The notes under the pieces were generated by a model, which searched no databases, was not told where the DNA came from, and saw only the letters and a list, made by a program, of their open reading frames with translations. Made by a program: the position numbers and the translations under genes. A stretch of DNA of 64,000 bases from Galeopsis tetrahit (Eukaryota; Streptophyta; Magnoliopsida; Lamiales; Lamiaceae). Location: contig OY776125.1 in assembly GCA_963675135.1 (NCBI GenBank), positions 65,299,441-65,363,440 of the forward strand. The letters are read 5' to 3'. This document shows positions 11,792-23,099 of this stretch, piece after piece; the stretch's first letter is position 1; each line of letters starts with the position of its first letter.

Positions 11792-13490
11792 ATGAGTGGA
11801 CATGGGCATGGTCGTAGACATGGTTCTTCTGGACATGGGTCTGGTCAGGGTTCTTCTTGATAGGGTTCTTTTGGGCGAGGTAGAGGTAGAGGTAGAGGTA
11901 GAGGTAGAGGTAGAGGAGAGCCGGTGGATGAGACACCGACTGTGCCCATATCACAGGGTTTTTATATGCCCGATATGACCCATATACTACAGTTGCCCCA
12001 TATGCCCGGAATGAACCCCAATCCCTATTACACTCAGGTGCCTCCTATGGTTCCACATACACAGGAACCATCCCCTCCACCGACACATTCGCCAGTTGGA
12101 CCGTCGTCTGTCGGGACACAGGCCAGCATATCGACTACTGATGCACCCGAGAGTCACATTGTACTGTCTATCTACCTTGATACGTAATTATAATATATTT
12201 AATTTTCATTAGACGTATGTATAACATGTTTATTAATAATTTTTTATTATTATAAATTATGTGTAACGGGCTGATTCCTTCAAATTTAATCTCGAGGACG
12301 ATCAGACAGATTATGTACAGGAATATGGAGCTTGGTGCACACAGCTTTGCCCAGGTATCACCCGGTACGATTCAGCGATGGTGGGAGACATTTCAGGTAT
12401 AATTAATTAATGATGTATAAAATAATTTTACATTTCCATTTTTTAAAATTAATTCATTAATTGTTTTTTGCAGACCGAGGTCACGTGGGACCCTGAAACC
12501 ACATCTACGACTCTTTCTTGAAAGAGCAGCAAATCGGTATTCTGGCATGTTATCAAACATCAAGTCAACATGGGACCTCAAGAAGAAGAAGCCGAAGTGG
12601 GATGTCAATGTTTGGAACGACTTAGTTCGTCACTAGAACGATCCTGCCACAATTAAGAAGAGTGAGCAGTGTCGTAAGAACCGCTTATCCGAGCTTGGAG
12701 GTCCGGGTACTGGATATGGTACTCATAAAGGCGGAGCTCGTGGGCAGCAGAGGTCGCACGGCGCATTGTAAGTATTTATGATCAATTATACTTAATTTGA
12801 GTTAATTTTTTATTTAATTTGTACGTCTTCATTTCAAAATACAGGAGGAGAAGATGGGACACCCTGCCTACGACTGGGAGATAGTTGAATATTACCACCG
12901 TTACGAAAACGGCACATACACTTATGGTTTTATGGGTGATATTATTGTAAGTGCATTAACCCACTTTTAAATATATTAACAGTACTTGAAAATGTATTAA
13001 CCCACTTTTAAATATGCACGTATAGGACCAAGTACAGGAGGAGTTGTCACATTTCTCAGGTGAACCGTCGACAGATGGACATACTTCAGAGGATGGTTCA
13101 ATCCAGACCCCATCTATACCCGACATGTCTGAATTGTACTTGAAGAAGGTTGGCAGGTCTCATGGACGTGTTAAGGGCCTTGGACAAGTAGGCAAGAACA
13201 GGCGGGTCTCCTCCGGTCCTAGCGAGACGTCACGTGGTACGGCTTATGGACGATTCACCCAGGCCGACATTGACCGTGTTATTACTGAAGAACGGAGAAT
13301 CAATGAGGAAAGAGAGCAACGCTTACTCCTACAAATGCAACAGATGGAGGAGCGCTTGCTCAAGCATTTTCAGGAACAAATGCAAATGATGATGGGTCAG
13401 ATGGGTGGGGGGCCGAGACCGCCGAGACCGTCGAGGAACGTTCAGGTTCAGGGTGACGATGTTGAGGATGATGGTGGTGATGAGGAGTGA
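11792..13490 (+). pseudogene. CACTA second gene (plant En/Spm-type transposase protein)
   Basis: Probably five exons: 11792-~12181 (Gly/Arg-rich GRGRGRG tract, then a Pro-rich segment), ~12270-12395 (ends RWWETFQ), 12474-12768 (WNDLV, KKSEQCRKNR, the Ptta/En-Spm plant transposase domain), 12845-12946 (WEIVEYYHRYENG, followed by GTAAGT), and 13026-13490 (YLKKVGRSHGRVKGLGQ, then a Glu/Gln-rich coiled coil and an acidic end). Exons 3 to 5 have good GT/AG borders; the exon 2 acceptor is unclear. Exon 1 has TGA-TAG at 11858-11863 and exon 3 has a frameshift plus a TAG. The family is thought to bind the element's ends. The homologue in CACTA_2 matches exon by exon. Confidence 0.75.
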
Positions 13491-13782
13491 TACATTTTCT
13501 ATTACTTTGTTATGTTTAATTATATTACAACGACGTTGAAGATTGTTTATTTTAATGTTGTGTGTGATGTTATTTTAATTGACGTGAACATGCTAATGAT
13601 TATAATTAATGTTGTTTGTTATGTTATTTTAATTGAAAATTATGAACTTGATAATGATATTAATTAATATGAAAATTGTTTTAATTAAATGGATAAGTGA
13701 ATTGATATTTTTAAATGGATAAGTGAAAATAATTATATTTAATGTTGTATGTCATTTCATTATATTGTTGTGAATTGAAAAT

Positions 13783-14066
13783 TAGATTAATGAATTTAAA
13801 TGTTAAAAATTGAAGATTAGAATAAATTTATAAACGTATAAGTGAATTGATAATATTTAATTTTTAATCACCGTAATTAAATTATTTAATTTGAAACACA
13901 TAATTTAGTAATTAAATTCTCACTTAGATTAATGAATTTAAATGTTAAAAATTGAAGATTAGAATAAATTTATAAATGTATAAGTGAATTGATAATGTTT
14001 AATTTTTAATCACTGTAATTAAATTATTTAATTTGAAACACATAATTTAGTAATTAAATTCTCATT
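13783..14066. repeat. 142-bp direct duplication
   Basis: Two head-to-tail copies, 13783-13924 and 13925-14066, differing at only a few positions. AT-rich, downstream of the CACTA second gene. A similar AT-rich tandem duplication (about 128 bp) sits at the corresponding end of CACTA_2 (27388-27650). Confidence 0.85.
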
Positions 14067-14191
14067 TAGAAATAAATATGATATGCTTTGACAATTTAAT
14101 AAACAATAATTAAAGTTAAAATGGATTGAATTAAAGAATTGAAACTAAAATTAAATTGAATATATATTAATTGTATTCACAACATATCAAC

Positions 14192-14350
14192 TAAAGCTCC
14201 TAGCCTAAACGACACACAGGGGGCGTCCAAAACTTTACGGTCCCGAGTTCGAAACCTGGCTGCAGCAAAATTCGCGAAATTGGGTGGGCCAGTGGTGGGG
14301 GGGGGGTGTGTGTTGGTTGCTTTAGATACCTGAGTGTTCACATTTTTTTT
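14192..14350 (+). mobile_element. tRNA-derived SINE (SINE_1)
   Basis: A-box-like TAGCCTAAACG at 14201-14211 and B-box-like AGTTCGAAACC at 14246-14256 (one mismatch to the Pol III consensus), 45 bp apart, followed by a G-run, a GT-rich segment and a T-run at about 14342. A related copy is on the minus strand at 27290-27365. Limits are approximate and no target duplication was found. Confidence 0.5.
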
Positions 14351-14357
14351 TAAAATG

Positions 14358-14530
14358 AGAAAAAGGCGACGGCCAAAATGGCAACAAATGTGGGCCCGTT
14401 GCGAAAAGGCGACGGATTATAGCCGTTGCCTTTTGGCAACGGCCGTCGCACTCGCCAAAAGGCAACGGCCTCCACGCGCTTGCCAAAAGGCAACGGCCAC
14501 CTGCCGTTGTCTTCATGGTTAGTGGGGGGG
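14358..14530. repeat. GGCAACGGC-type palindromic repeat cluster
   Basis: A GC-rich island in AT-rich surroundings with several copies of CCAAAAGGCAACGGCC in both orientations (for example GCCGTTGCCTTTTGGC next to its complement) and GGCGACGG variants. Such clusters resemble subterminal repeats of CACTA or MULE elements. It may be the 3' subterminal region of CACTA_1, but I found no terminal repeat to prove it. Confidence 0.6.
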
Positions 14531-14702
14531 AATTCGTTGTCTTTCCCCAAAACGCGCCTCTTGTCAAAATTTGTCTAGCGTGCTTCGACGTGACATCCAA
14601 CTGAATCCCATTAGAGTAGTGTTTTATCAAAGACATTGTTTAGAGTGTTCAATCTATGAGAAGAAATATAAAAACAATTCCTAAGTGTTTGAACATTATA
14701 TA

Positions 14703-15309
14703 TATAGTGGTGGGAATGAGCCAGGTCCAGGTAGGTTTTATAAAAAAATTGTTTTGTCTATTATATAATTCTTAGTTCAAAGTTTGGTCCATGGCCTATC
14801 ATAAACATTTTTTAAAGTCTTGGTCTGACCTTTTTAATAAATAGGTTTGGTCTGAAAACCTTTTAAAGTCATTTTTAGTTCTATTAGTGCATTTAAAAAA
14901 TAATTCCACAACACTTTATTATCGTCAAATCATAAAATCCACTCTTTAAATCTCAAAAATGAAAAAAATAAAAGTAATAACAAATTTATCAAATGTTCCA
15001 AAAAAATATTCAATTTTTTTTTCAAGTGTTACAAAGGAAAATATAATAAAGGAGTACTTACTATTACTAAATTTCCTTACATTAATTATCACATATATTA
15101 TATTTATTATATATTTATCTATAAATAAAGTTAAATAGGTCGGCTTCTTAGACTTAAAAAGTCTACAAAAAAGTTCGAGCTCAATTTATTTAACTAAATA
15201 GGCTTCACAAAAACCTTGAGTCTGACTTGTTTATTAAATGAGCCGATTTGATCTTTAATATGCCGAGTCGTATGCCCTTATTGGATAGTCTAACTAATTC
15301 CCACCTCTA
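14703..15309. mobile_element. hAT-like MITE
   Basis: Ends are TAGTGGTGGGAAT at 14705 and ATTCCCACCTCTA ending at 15309, an imperfect terminal inverted repeat of the hAT type. Flanks are ATTATATA (14695-14702) and ATTATACA (15310-15317), a 7/8 match consistent with an 8-bp target duplication in an AT run. The interior is non-coding with repeated GGTCTGA/GGTTTGG words. Confidence 0.55.
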
Positions 15310-15359
15310 ATTATACACAACACTAGCATACAATGTTGTCAATAATGTTGGATCATTAT

Positions 15360-15960
15360 AGCCCCACTAAATAAGCTACCTGGAGAGGCTCTGCAACTAC
15401 CATCAATATTAACTTTGTAGTTTGTACCAATCCAGATCAAGAAGAACCCACTGCATTGAAACTAGGACCCTGGGAGGACGCGATTGACTCTTTACACCCA
15501 AAGAGTGAATGACACTAAGGCCGTAAACGATGTTATTCATAAAACTCTTTGATAAACCTGAGGCCTCACGGACACCGGATAGAATGAGTGTGACACATCA
15601 TCTCATAGAAGGGGAAACATCCTAAAAAATCGCATTATTATGAGTATTCCAAAAGTGGCCTGATCATGGTAACAAAAGTTACTTGCCATAAATCCAAGTT
15701 CAAGACCTACTATCTGAATGGGAACTTAAGTGTCCGAAGAAAAACATCCAAGACACCCATATTAAAAGTAAAGACGTCAAAGTAAGATGCAATGATACGG
15801 ATAACATGGATAAAGAAGTTGCAATAACAGAAAATGTGATTGATGGGCTTGAAAGCTCCACGACAGAGGAAGCACAGTAAGGGACCCGAAATCCCAAACT
15901 TCAGTAGCTAGGTTCATCTTTAAGTCTTAGATTATGAGACAGTTCATACATGCTTGAAAT
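15360..15960 (-). pseudogene. LINE-type relic: zf-RVT plus RNase H fragment
   Basis: On the minus strand, broken across frames, a segment resembling the zinc-finger after L1-type reverse transcriptases (LLCFLCRGAF then NHIFCYCNF, about 15860-15790) is followed about 400 bp later by VNIDGSCRASPG (about 15410-15375), the start motif of the RVT_3 RNase H domain. Many stops and frameshifts. It could instead be a relic of a cellular RNase H-like gene family, but the order suits a plant L1 element. Confidence 0.5.
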
Positions 15961-17570
15961 CGGGCCTCCGTTAATAGAATGTGAGATTGGTCTCTAAATT
16001 AATTAATCATCAAGTCGAATAACTCGATTAAAAAAAGTTATTATATATAATTCAGATTTTATATTAAAAAAATGTGGGGTCTAGTGCCCCTTGCCCCTCA
16101 CACAATTGTGTCCCTACTTACAAGTTCATCATTTCATATTTTTGGCAGAAATGGAACCCCCTGCACTATCAATTTATATGAGAAATATTTTTTACTAGTT
16201 TAGTTATATTCTGATCGGACGAATTTTGTAACAATATTGGGAAAGAAAAATAATGTGGCTTTCGGTCATGGGTGGAATCGTAGACTCTTGTTGCTTCTAA
16301 ATTAATTTTTATTTTTTTATTTTTGTAGTGCCTTTCCCAATATCTAATATTATACTTAATTAATATTATCACTGTGTTCTAAAAAAATATTATCCATTGG
16401 TCAACGACATTATAATCACCCTTTTTAGTAAGCTTGTCAAACTAAGAAAAAATATATTAGCAAGTCAGAGGCACGTGGCATCTAAATTAGATTCCCACAA
16501 TTCAAAAGTGTATAAACATTCTAATCTGATATTATCTTATTGAACATCGTGGAACTACGTTAATGAAATAATGCACTTTTGCATCTTAATTAATTATATA
16601 AAAGATAATAATGTCAAATTGGAATCGGAGACTACTCCTTATGCCCTCATGGGGTGTGTGTATATATATATGTGGGAAAAATTGTAAAATATTGTATGCA
16701 ATTACTTGCCACTGAATTTAATTGATTCGAATTTATTTTTTAATTTTTATCAAATTAAAATTATAGTTCAATATAATTATAAATACTCCTTGTACTCCAT
16801 TTAATGTATTTTGGATTGAAATACTCCTTGTACTCCATTTAAAAATGAAAAAAAGACAGAATGATAGTAATTATAAATGTAACTATTGCTAACGCATAAA
16901 TGTGAACATAAATTTATATATAAAAATATATAAAGCAGATAAGATGTAAGTAGCTAGAGGTGCATAAAATAAAAAGATAATAAGGCCAAATGTCAGAGTC
17001 TGATTTCAAATCCAAAAACAACACGCACATACATGGATAAGCCAATTTATTTTTCGATTCTTTTTTACCTATTTTATTTTTTCTACCCTCCCTATTAATT
17101 TTTATACATAAAAATAGAATATATATTACTTCTACAATAGAAAAATATTACTGTTCCTCTAAAACGGTCTCAACTAAACTTGTCTTGATATTGATTTTCA
17201 GTGTCTTCTATTTTTTATTTGGTAAGTGCATTCAAATTATTTTATATTTAATTTTAATTTATATGACTCTCATTAAAAGTGTTAATTAACTTTGGTTTTA
17301 TTTTTACGAGCTGATGTCAAATATCAAGGACACAAACAAGGGTTCACATCATATCCCTCAATTTTAAATTTCCACGATGTAAAATTTTGCAGTGTGAAAG
17401 TGAATCAAACGAATCTTCCGAAAAAAAAAAATGTGTTCATTTGAAAAGTCCGCTCATATGTCTGTATTACTATAAAATGGCAAATATGTGTATGTTAAAT
17501 AAGTGTTAATTGTTGTTATAATAATATACATTTTTCCTTATTCTTAAGAATGAATTTTTCATGGACTTTG
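15961..17570. other. Non-coding AT-rich interval
   Basis: No supportable gene, RNA or complete mobile element. The short open frames here have no recognisable domain. Confidence 0.6.
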
Positions 17571-17579
17571 GAGTGTTGC

Positions 17580-17730
17580 ATGTCATCTGACAATAGACAT
17601 GACAGTTCGCTTCACTCATATCTTCAGGAGGTAAATCAGACTGCTGATGTCATTGCGAAGTCTCGTGTTGCTTTGTCTGGCGGGGTTAATGCCCAGACTT
17701 TATCTCCCTTTTTATATTTAGTAACATGAA
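17580..17730 (+). pseudogene. Possible RVT_3 RNase H C-terminal fragment
   Basis: A short plus-strand frame reads HSYLQEVNQTADVIAKSRVA, resembling the C-terminal motif of plant RVT_3 RNase H domains (R-E-x-N-x-x-AD-x-x-A). It ends at a stop soon after. Isolated and tiny, so only a weak call. Confidence 0.35.
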
Positions 17731-17902
17731 TAAGAAATACTTTCATTTTTGTAAAACTGATTTTTAGAGGGGTGTAGTTTTTTCTCTTGATCCGAATTTT
17801 GTCCATAAGAAAGATTTTCCCTGAGTAAAATTTCAATGGCATCCCGACCTTTGATTCGGCTCGTTAACTTATTACTTGTGTTTATTTTTTAATATAAAAC
17901 AT

Positions 17903-19576
17903 TGTTGGTCCCAAAGTTGAGTTAATAATATTGAGTAAGCTAGTGAAAATGTCTAGAGGGGAGGGGTGAATAGACTTTTCAAAAAATCTTTCAATATATC
18001 AGAATACACAATGCGGAATAATCAGATTACTAATGAGCCCAATTAAGTTTATACTCAACTTTTATCTAGATCTTTATCTTGTTAATTCTTAATGTTCTTG
18101 ATTAAACAATTCAAACAAATAACAAACAGTAAAGTAAAGAACACAGAATTTTATAGTGGTTCGACAAATGTCTACATCCACTCTCACAACTCCAGTTGTG
18201 AAGTTTTATTACTCTTCTTGAGCTTCTTGTGGCTTAAAGTCCCAAGATTAAGACTTTGATCTTATCGATTATACCTCCAGGTATATCTTCGATCTACTAG
18301 TAATTCTACAAGTAACTAGCACACTTGTTTTACAACATACAAACTTAAACTTGAAAAGTAAAACTTCTCTTTGAATAGCCTTTGATTCTTCTCTTCAATT
18401 CAGTGGCTCTTCTTCTTCTTCAATCTCCTTCAACTCTGTGAGTTCTTCTTGTAGACTTGCTCTTGAATTCTCTAAGATCAGTAATTGCTTCAGTAGTCTT
18501 TAGCAGTAGGAGATCATACAATATTTATAGAACTTAGTATGACAGTTAGCAGTTTGTGAACTAACTTTCAACTAACTCTAAAACTGTTTTTGTAACTTCT
18601 TCTTGTAACCGACTTTGTAACTTCTTTCCAAGTCAACATATCTTCAATACATCTTCAGTTACACTTTAAATAAGCTTTCCAAACTTATTCTTCAATTTTA
18701 CTAAATCAGCACAGTAACTTACTGTTCTGATTTTTACTCTTTGGATTTTACTCTGCTGATTTTTACTCTTCTGATTCAATCAGCACAGTAACCAAAAACT
18801 GTTCAAAACTTCTCCAGATTTCTTCTAAGCTTATCTTCAACTCTTCTTGAAGTCTTCTTAGTCTGAAGTAGTCTTCTTAGTCTTCTTTAGTCTTCTGATC
18901 TTCTTCTAATCTATTCCTAATCTAGTGTTCTGATTTTACTGTTCTGAACTTTACAATGCTGAATACAACAAAATACAACTTTACATATATAAAACCTATC
19001 TATACAACAACTGAACTATATACAGATGAGTATATCTAAGTCCTATACTATAAGCTGTCTATACAATACAAAACATCAGCTTAGTTCCTATCAGTTCATA
19101 TATCAGATCAGTAACCAATAAGATCAGTAACTCATAAGATCAGTAACTCATGTAAGTTCAATAACTTCCATATAAGATCAGTAAATACTAAGATCAGTAA
19201 ACACTTAAGATCAGTAACTTACATATAAGATCAGTAAGCATATCAGATCAGTAACTCAGATTTCAAATATCTCATATAAGATCACTAAAAATATTCTCAG
19301 TTTCCATACTAAGATCAGTAATCTTATTTCATATGACTCAGTTAAGATCAGTAATTTTATTCTTAATATTACTAAATAAGATCAGTAAACTTATTTCAGT
19401 TAGCATTAAGATCAGTAATCTCAATTTAAGTTTCTCATCAGATTAGTAAGCTTATATTCAGATGACTTAGTTAAGATGACTTAGAACCACATATATCACT
19501 AACTTTAAGTTGCTTTTGGCCATCAAAACATACTTTCATCAACTAGAACATTGTTTATAGGATTCATTTCCCAACA
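17903..19576 (-). repeat. Solo LTR (1674 bp) with target duplication
   Basis: Ends are TGTTGG (minus, 19576) and CCAACA (minus, 17903), flanked by a perfect 5-bp duplication AACAT at 17898-17902 and 19577-19581. No PBS, PPT or coding sequence follows, so it is a solo LTR left by recombination. Minus orientation is supported by a TATAAATATT box near 18525 and by end sequences reminiscent of large SIRE-type Copia LTRs. Internally it has a pyrimidine-rich part and the AGATCAGTAA array. Confidence 0.87.
19084..19440. repeat. Degenerate AAGATCAGTAA array in the solo LTR
   Basis: About fifteen copies of (A)AGATCAGTAA at irregular 20-40 bp spacing inside the solo LTR, in the part that would be U3 if the LTR is on the minus strand. 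Minus-strand core TTACTGATCTT. Possibly an amplified protein-binding site; no known factor is claimed. Confidence 0.7.
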
Positions 19577-20820
19577 AACATTTATTTACCCAAGAACTAG
19601 TTTTTCAGTATTTCTGTAAGTGAATAAATAAATAAAAAATGTATTATTACATCGAACACTTATGTGTTACTGTATGGATAGTCATGTTTTACTTACAAAC
19701 CATTTGTCCCTTGCATTGGGTTTTAAATTTAACTATTAATTCAAATTAATTTTCAAATGACAAATAATAATCATAAGGTGGTGAGACAAACTCATTACTT
19801 TAGAAATTAGATACAGTATTTGATTTGAACTCATATGCAATCTCGAGCAAATATTTTCACAATCATGACCCAATGCAATGATTCAAAGATGTACTCCATC
19901 CCCCTTCTTTAAATTTATCCATTTTTCTAAAAGCCTGGTTTTGTTTAAAAAAAAAAGGATCCCTTGTAAAAGTAAATTTTGAAACCACTAATTCACCCAC
20001 TACATTTTAAACTGTGTAGATTTAAAGATGGAGATAATTTCATTTTGAATTCAAAAAAATTTATTTCAAAAACATAAAAACTTATACGCATATAATTAAG
20101 CTCAATTTGGGGGAAAAAAATATTGTGTTAAATCAAGTTAACGTGAATCAACTCGGGTCAAACATAATTAAAAAATGTTTTTTCATTTCAAGTATTGTTT
20201 TATTACATGACTAAAACTATATTATTATTATATGACCAAACTATTATTACTAGGCCAAAAGTGTACTACAAATTTAAAAATATTATGAACAATTAATTTT
20301 TTTTGTCAAATTTGAAAATATTTTTAAACTTTATACAATAACGTATTTTTGGCCTTATAGTAGTAAAATATTTTATGTTACAAAGCCAAAATATATTATT
20401 GTAAAAAATATGTGTTACTATAAGGCCAAATCTATGTTTCTATAAGACGAAAAATGTACTACTACAAATTAAAAATATTTTGAACATTTATTTTTTTGGC
20501 AAATTTTCCAATTTTTTTTTTTTTTTTTTGACATTTAGTAATACAATTTTGATTTTATAGTAATAATAGTTTGACTTTGAAGTAACAATATATTGATCAT
20601 ATATTAAACAAACCACTTGCTTGTGACTTGTAAATTTTTTAGGCGACCCCGATCCAAGTTTATGACCCACGATTTTTTTAAAAATTAATATTTCAGGTTG
20701 TTCTCATAAAAAAAAAATTACCTTATCAATTTTAAGTCATTCAATTTTGACCCTCTTCCCCCTCCGTTTTCTATCAATTTTCGATAGAAATTGCACACGA
20801 GCAAATCACATATCCCATTC
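19577..20820. other. AT-rich interval with degenerate duplication
   Basis: Non-coding. Segments at about 20266-20333 and 20455-20520 are diverged direct copies (shared words GTACTAC, AAAAATATT and GAACA). A T-run lies at 20510-20530. No gene seen. Confidence 0.55.
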
Positions 20821-20822
20821 CC

Positions 20823-22488
20823 ATCCCCTTATATACTAATAGGGAGTTTAAATTAATGATGTGTCATTTTGTGGTTAATTTGACTTATGTGTCATTTTGT
20901 GGTTGATTTGGCTTATTTGTCATAATTTAATGAAGTTCTTAATTTTAAAAAGTATGATGTGTAATTAAGTTATTGGTTGAGTAAGATATGATTCATAAAC
21001 TCTTTCCAAATATTATATTCTTATTAACTACTCTGTATTTCTTATTATTTTAACATTGACTAATTAAATTAATTTTTATTTTATTTACTTTATTGTAGTA
21101 TTCATTTTATTCTTTAGTTTAATTTATTTTTGAACTATTTAATGTACTTTTTTAAAATGTATTTTTGTTGGGGTGTACAATTCTTTATTTAATTAGTTAT
21201 TAAATTGTATTTTATAATTACTTTTATCTTATATCTCAAGTAATTTTTTCTACAATTATTTTAAATTTATTATAAGTTTAATGTATTTTAAAAAAAAATT
21301 GAACTCGAAAATATATATGTAAAACTTATTATATAATTTTATACATAATATTTATTATATAAATAATTATATTATTTTACAAGATTAACAAATTTGTTAT
21401 ATATACATAATACACTACTTCTATAATATAGAATCCCCTTATATACTAATATGGAGTTTAAATTGATGATGTGTCATTTTGTTGTGGTTAATTTGGCTTA
21501 TGTGTCATTTTGTGGTTGATTTGGCTTCTGTGTCATAATTTAATGAAGTTCTTAATTTTAAAAAGAGTTAATTGCAAATTAAATCACGACTTTTCGCTCA
21601 TTAGCAATTTAATCTAAACCTTAAAAGAATTGCAAATAAATCACAAACTTTAAATATTATTGCAAATTAGACTTTTTACAAGTTTACTTTGTCCCTAAAT
21701 CATACCTTTTGATATTTGGTTTGATTGAAAAACAATATTGTTTTATTAATGTGTTGTTATGTCATTAAGAAGTCTAAATTATGTTAGATTCGAACACAAT
21801 TAAAATTGTCAAAAAGACTAAATTGCAACTATATTTAATATTTGTGATTTATTTGCAATTATCTTAAAGTTTAGATTAGATTGCAAATGAGGAAAAGGTT
21901 ATGATTTAATTTGTAATTAACTAAAATATTTATTTATTTAAGGTGTTGTGTTGACTTACAATTTATTAAGAGTTATTTTAATATTATTTAAATTATTTGT
22001 TTCTGAAATTTTATAATTTTTTTAAAGTTATTTTCATATTTATTAAATGTAAGGTGTTGTGGTTGATATTGAAGGTTGACTTACCATTTATTAAGAGCTA
22101 TTTTAATATTACTTAAATTGTTTGTTTTCGAAATTTTATAATTTTTTAAAAAGTTGTTTTCATATTTATTAAATGTCAACGTCTCATTTAGTTTGTTTCT
22201 CATAAATTTTATTTATAAAATTAACTAACATAAGTGTAATTATTTTGTATAATTCAAAATATTATATTAGTTAAACTTTTATATTAAGTATAATACAACA
22301 TTATAACAAATATAATTGAAAAAAATGTTAAATTTTTTTAACAAAATAATTATAATTCTGTGAAATCATTTTTTTTAAATATAATTATAAAAATATGAAA
22401 ATTTAAATTAAGTAAATAAATAAATTTTATTATTAAATATTTAAAAATATATTTAAAATTCCGTGTAATACACGGGTTCTACACTCGT
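20823..22488 (+). mobile_element. Degenerate Helitron-like sequences
   Basis: Two copies of a Helitron-type 5' start, ATCCCCTTATATACTAATA at 20823-20841 and 21433-21451, each followed by ~130 bp of closely matching sequence (TGATGTGTCATTTTG words). A 3' hairpin CCGTGTAATACACGG is at 22461-22475 followed by ACACTCGT, close to the expected CTAGT end with one mismatch. This suggests one Helitron nested in or adjacent to a truncated copy. No Rep/helicase coding sequence. Confidence 0.5.
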
Positions 22489-22496
22489 ATATTACT

Positions 22497-23099
22497 AATA
22501 GCGAGTCTTAAAAAGTGATGTGTTGAATTCTTATGAATTTGGATGATGCGTCATTTTTTTAGGGAGTGAGAGTATATGGTAATTATTAGGTGTGGAGTAT
22601 TTATGGAATTTTTCATACTGAAAATGATGACGTGTCACGCTATTATATGAAATAGTTTAAGGAGTTATATATAGTATTATAAATTCTCACAATTTATAAT
22701 TGTATATAAGTAATTGTCTAGAATTCATAATCTTGATCTAATTTATTTTTCAAAATTTTATTCTTATTTATTTAAAATTTACATATTTTTCAAAATAATC
22801 CCCTATATTATTAATTAATAATGAGTCTTAAAAAGTTGATGTGTCATTTTTTTTAGGAAGTGAGAATATATGGTAATTATTAGGTATAAAGTATTTATGG
22901 AGTTTTTCTTATTAAAAATAATGACGTGTCACACTATTATATGGAATAGTTTAAGAAGTTATATATAGTATTATAAATTCTCACAATTTATAATTGTAAA
23001 TAAGTAATTACCTAGAAGGCTAGAATTCATAATCTCAATCTAATTTATTTTTCAAAATTTTATTCTTATTTATTTAAAATTTACATATTTTTCAAAACA
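22497..23099. repeat. ~300-bp diverged direct duplication
   Basis: 22497-22796 and 22819-23099 are direct copies at roughly 85-90% identity (shared GAGTCTTAAAAAG, GACGTGTCAC and TATATAGTATTATAAATTC). They follow directly after the Helitron-type hairpin and share vocabulary with it, so both may be truncated Helitron relatives. Non-coding. Confidence 0.65.

Larger units (their letters stand above)
10869..14150 (+). mobile_element. CACTA_1: 3' half of an En/Spm-like transposon
   Basis: Contains the last exon of a TNP2-like transposase (DUF4216) followed by the second, En/Spm-type gene, in the arrangement typical of plant CACTA elements. The 5' half is cut off by Copia_1, whose LTR ends in what looks like the intron before the DUF4216 exon, and presumably lies left of the window. 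I could not find a convincing CACTA terminal repeat; the right limit is approximate. Confidence 0.72.

Noticed and set aside
14201..14260. A functional tRNA gene at the A/B boxes
   Set aside because: No acceptor stem or anticodon arm can be folded; the G-run and T-run tail and the second copy at 27.3 kb indicate a SINE.
14608..14620. GAGTAGTG as the right terminus of CACTA_1
   Set aside because: The left end is outside the window, so neither TIR nor target duplication can be tested; the match is too short alone.
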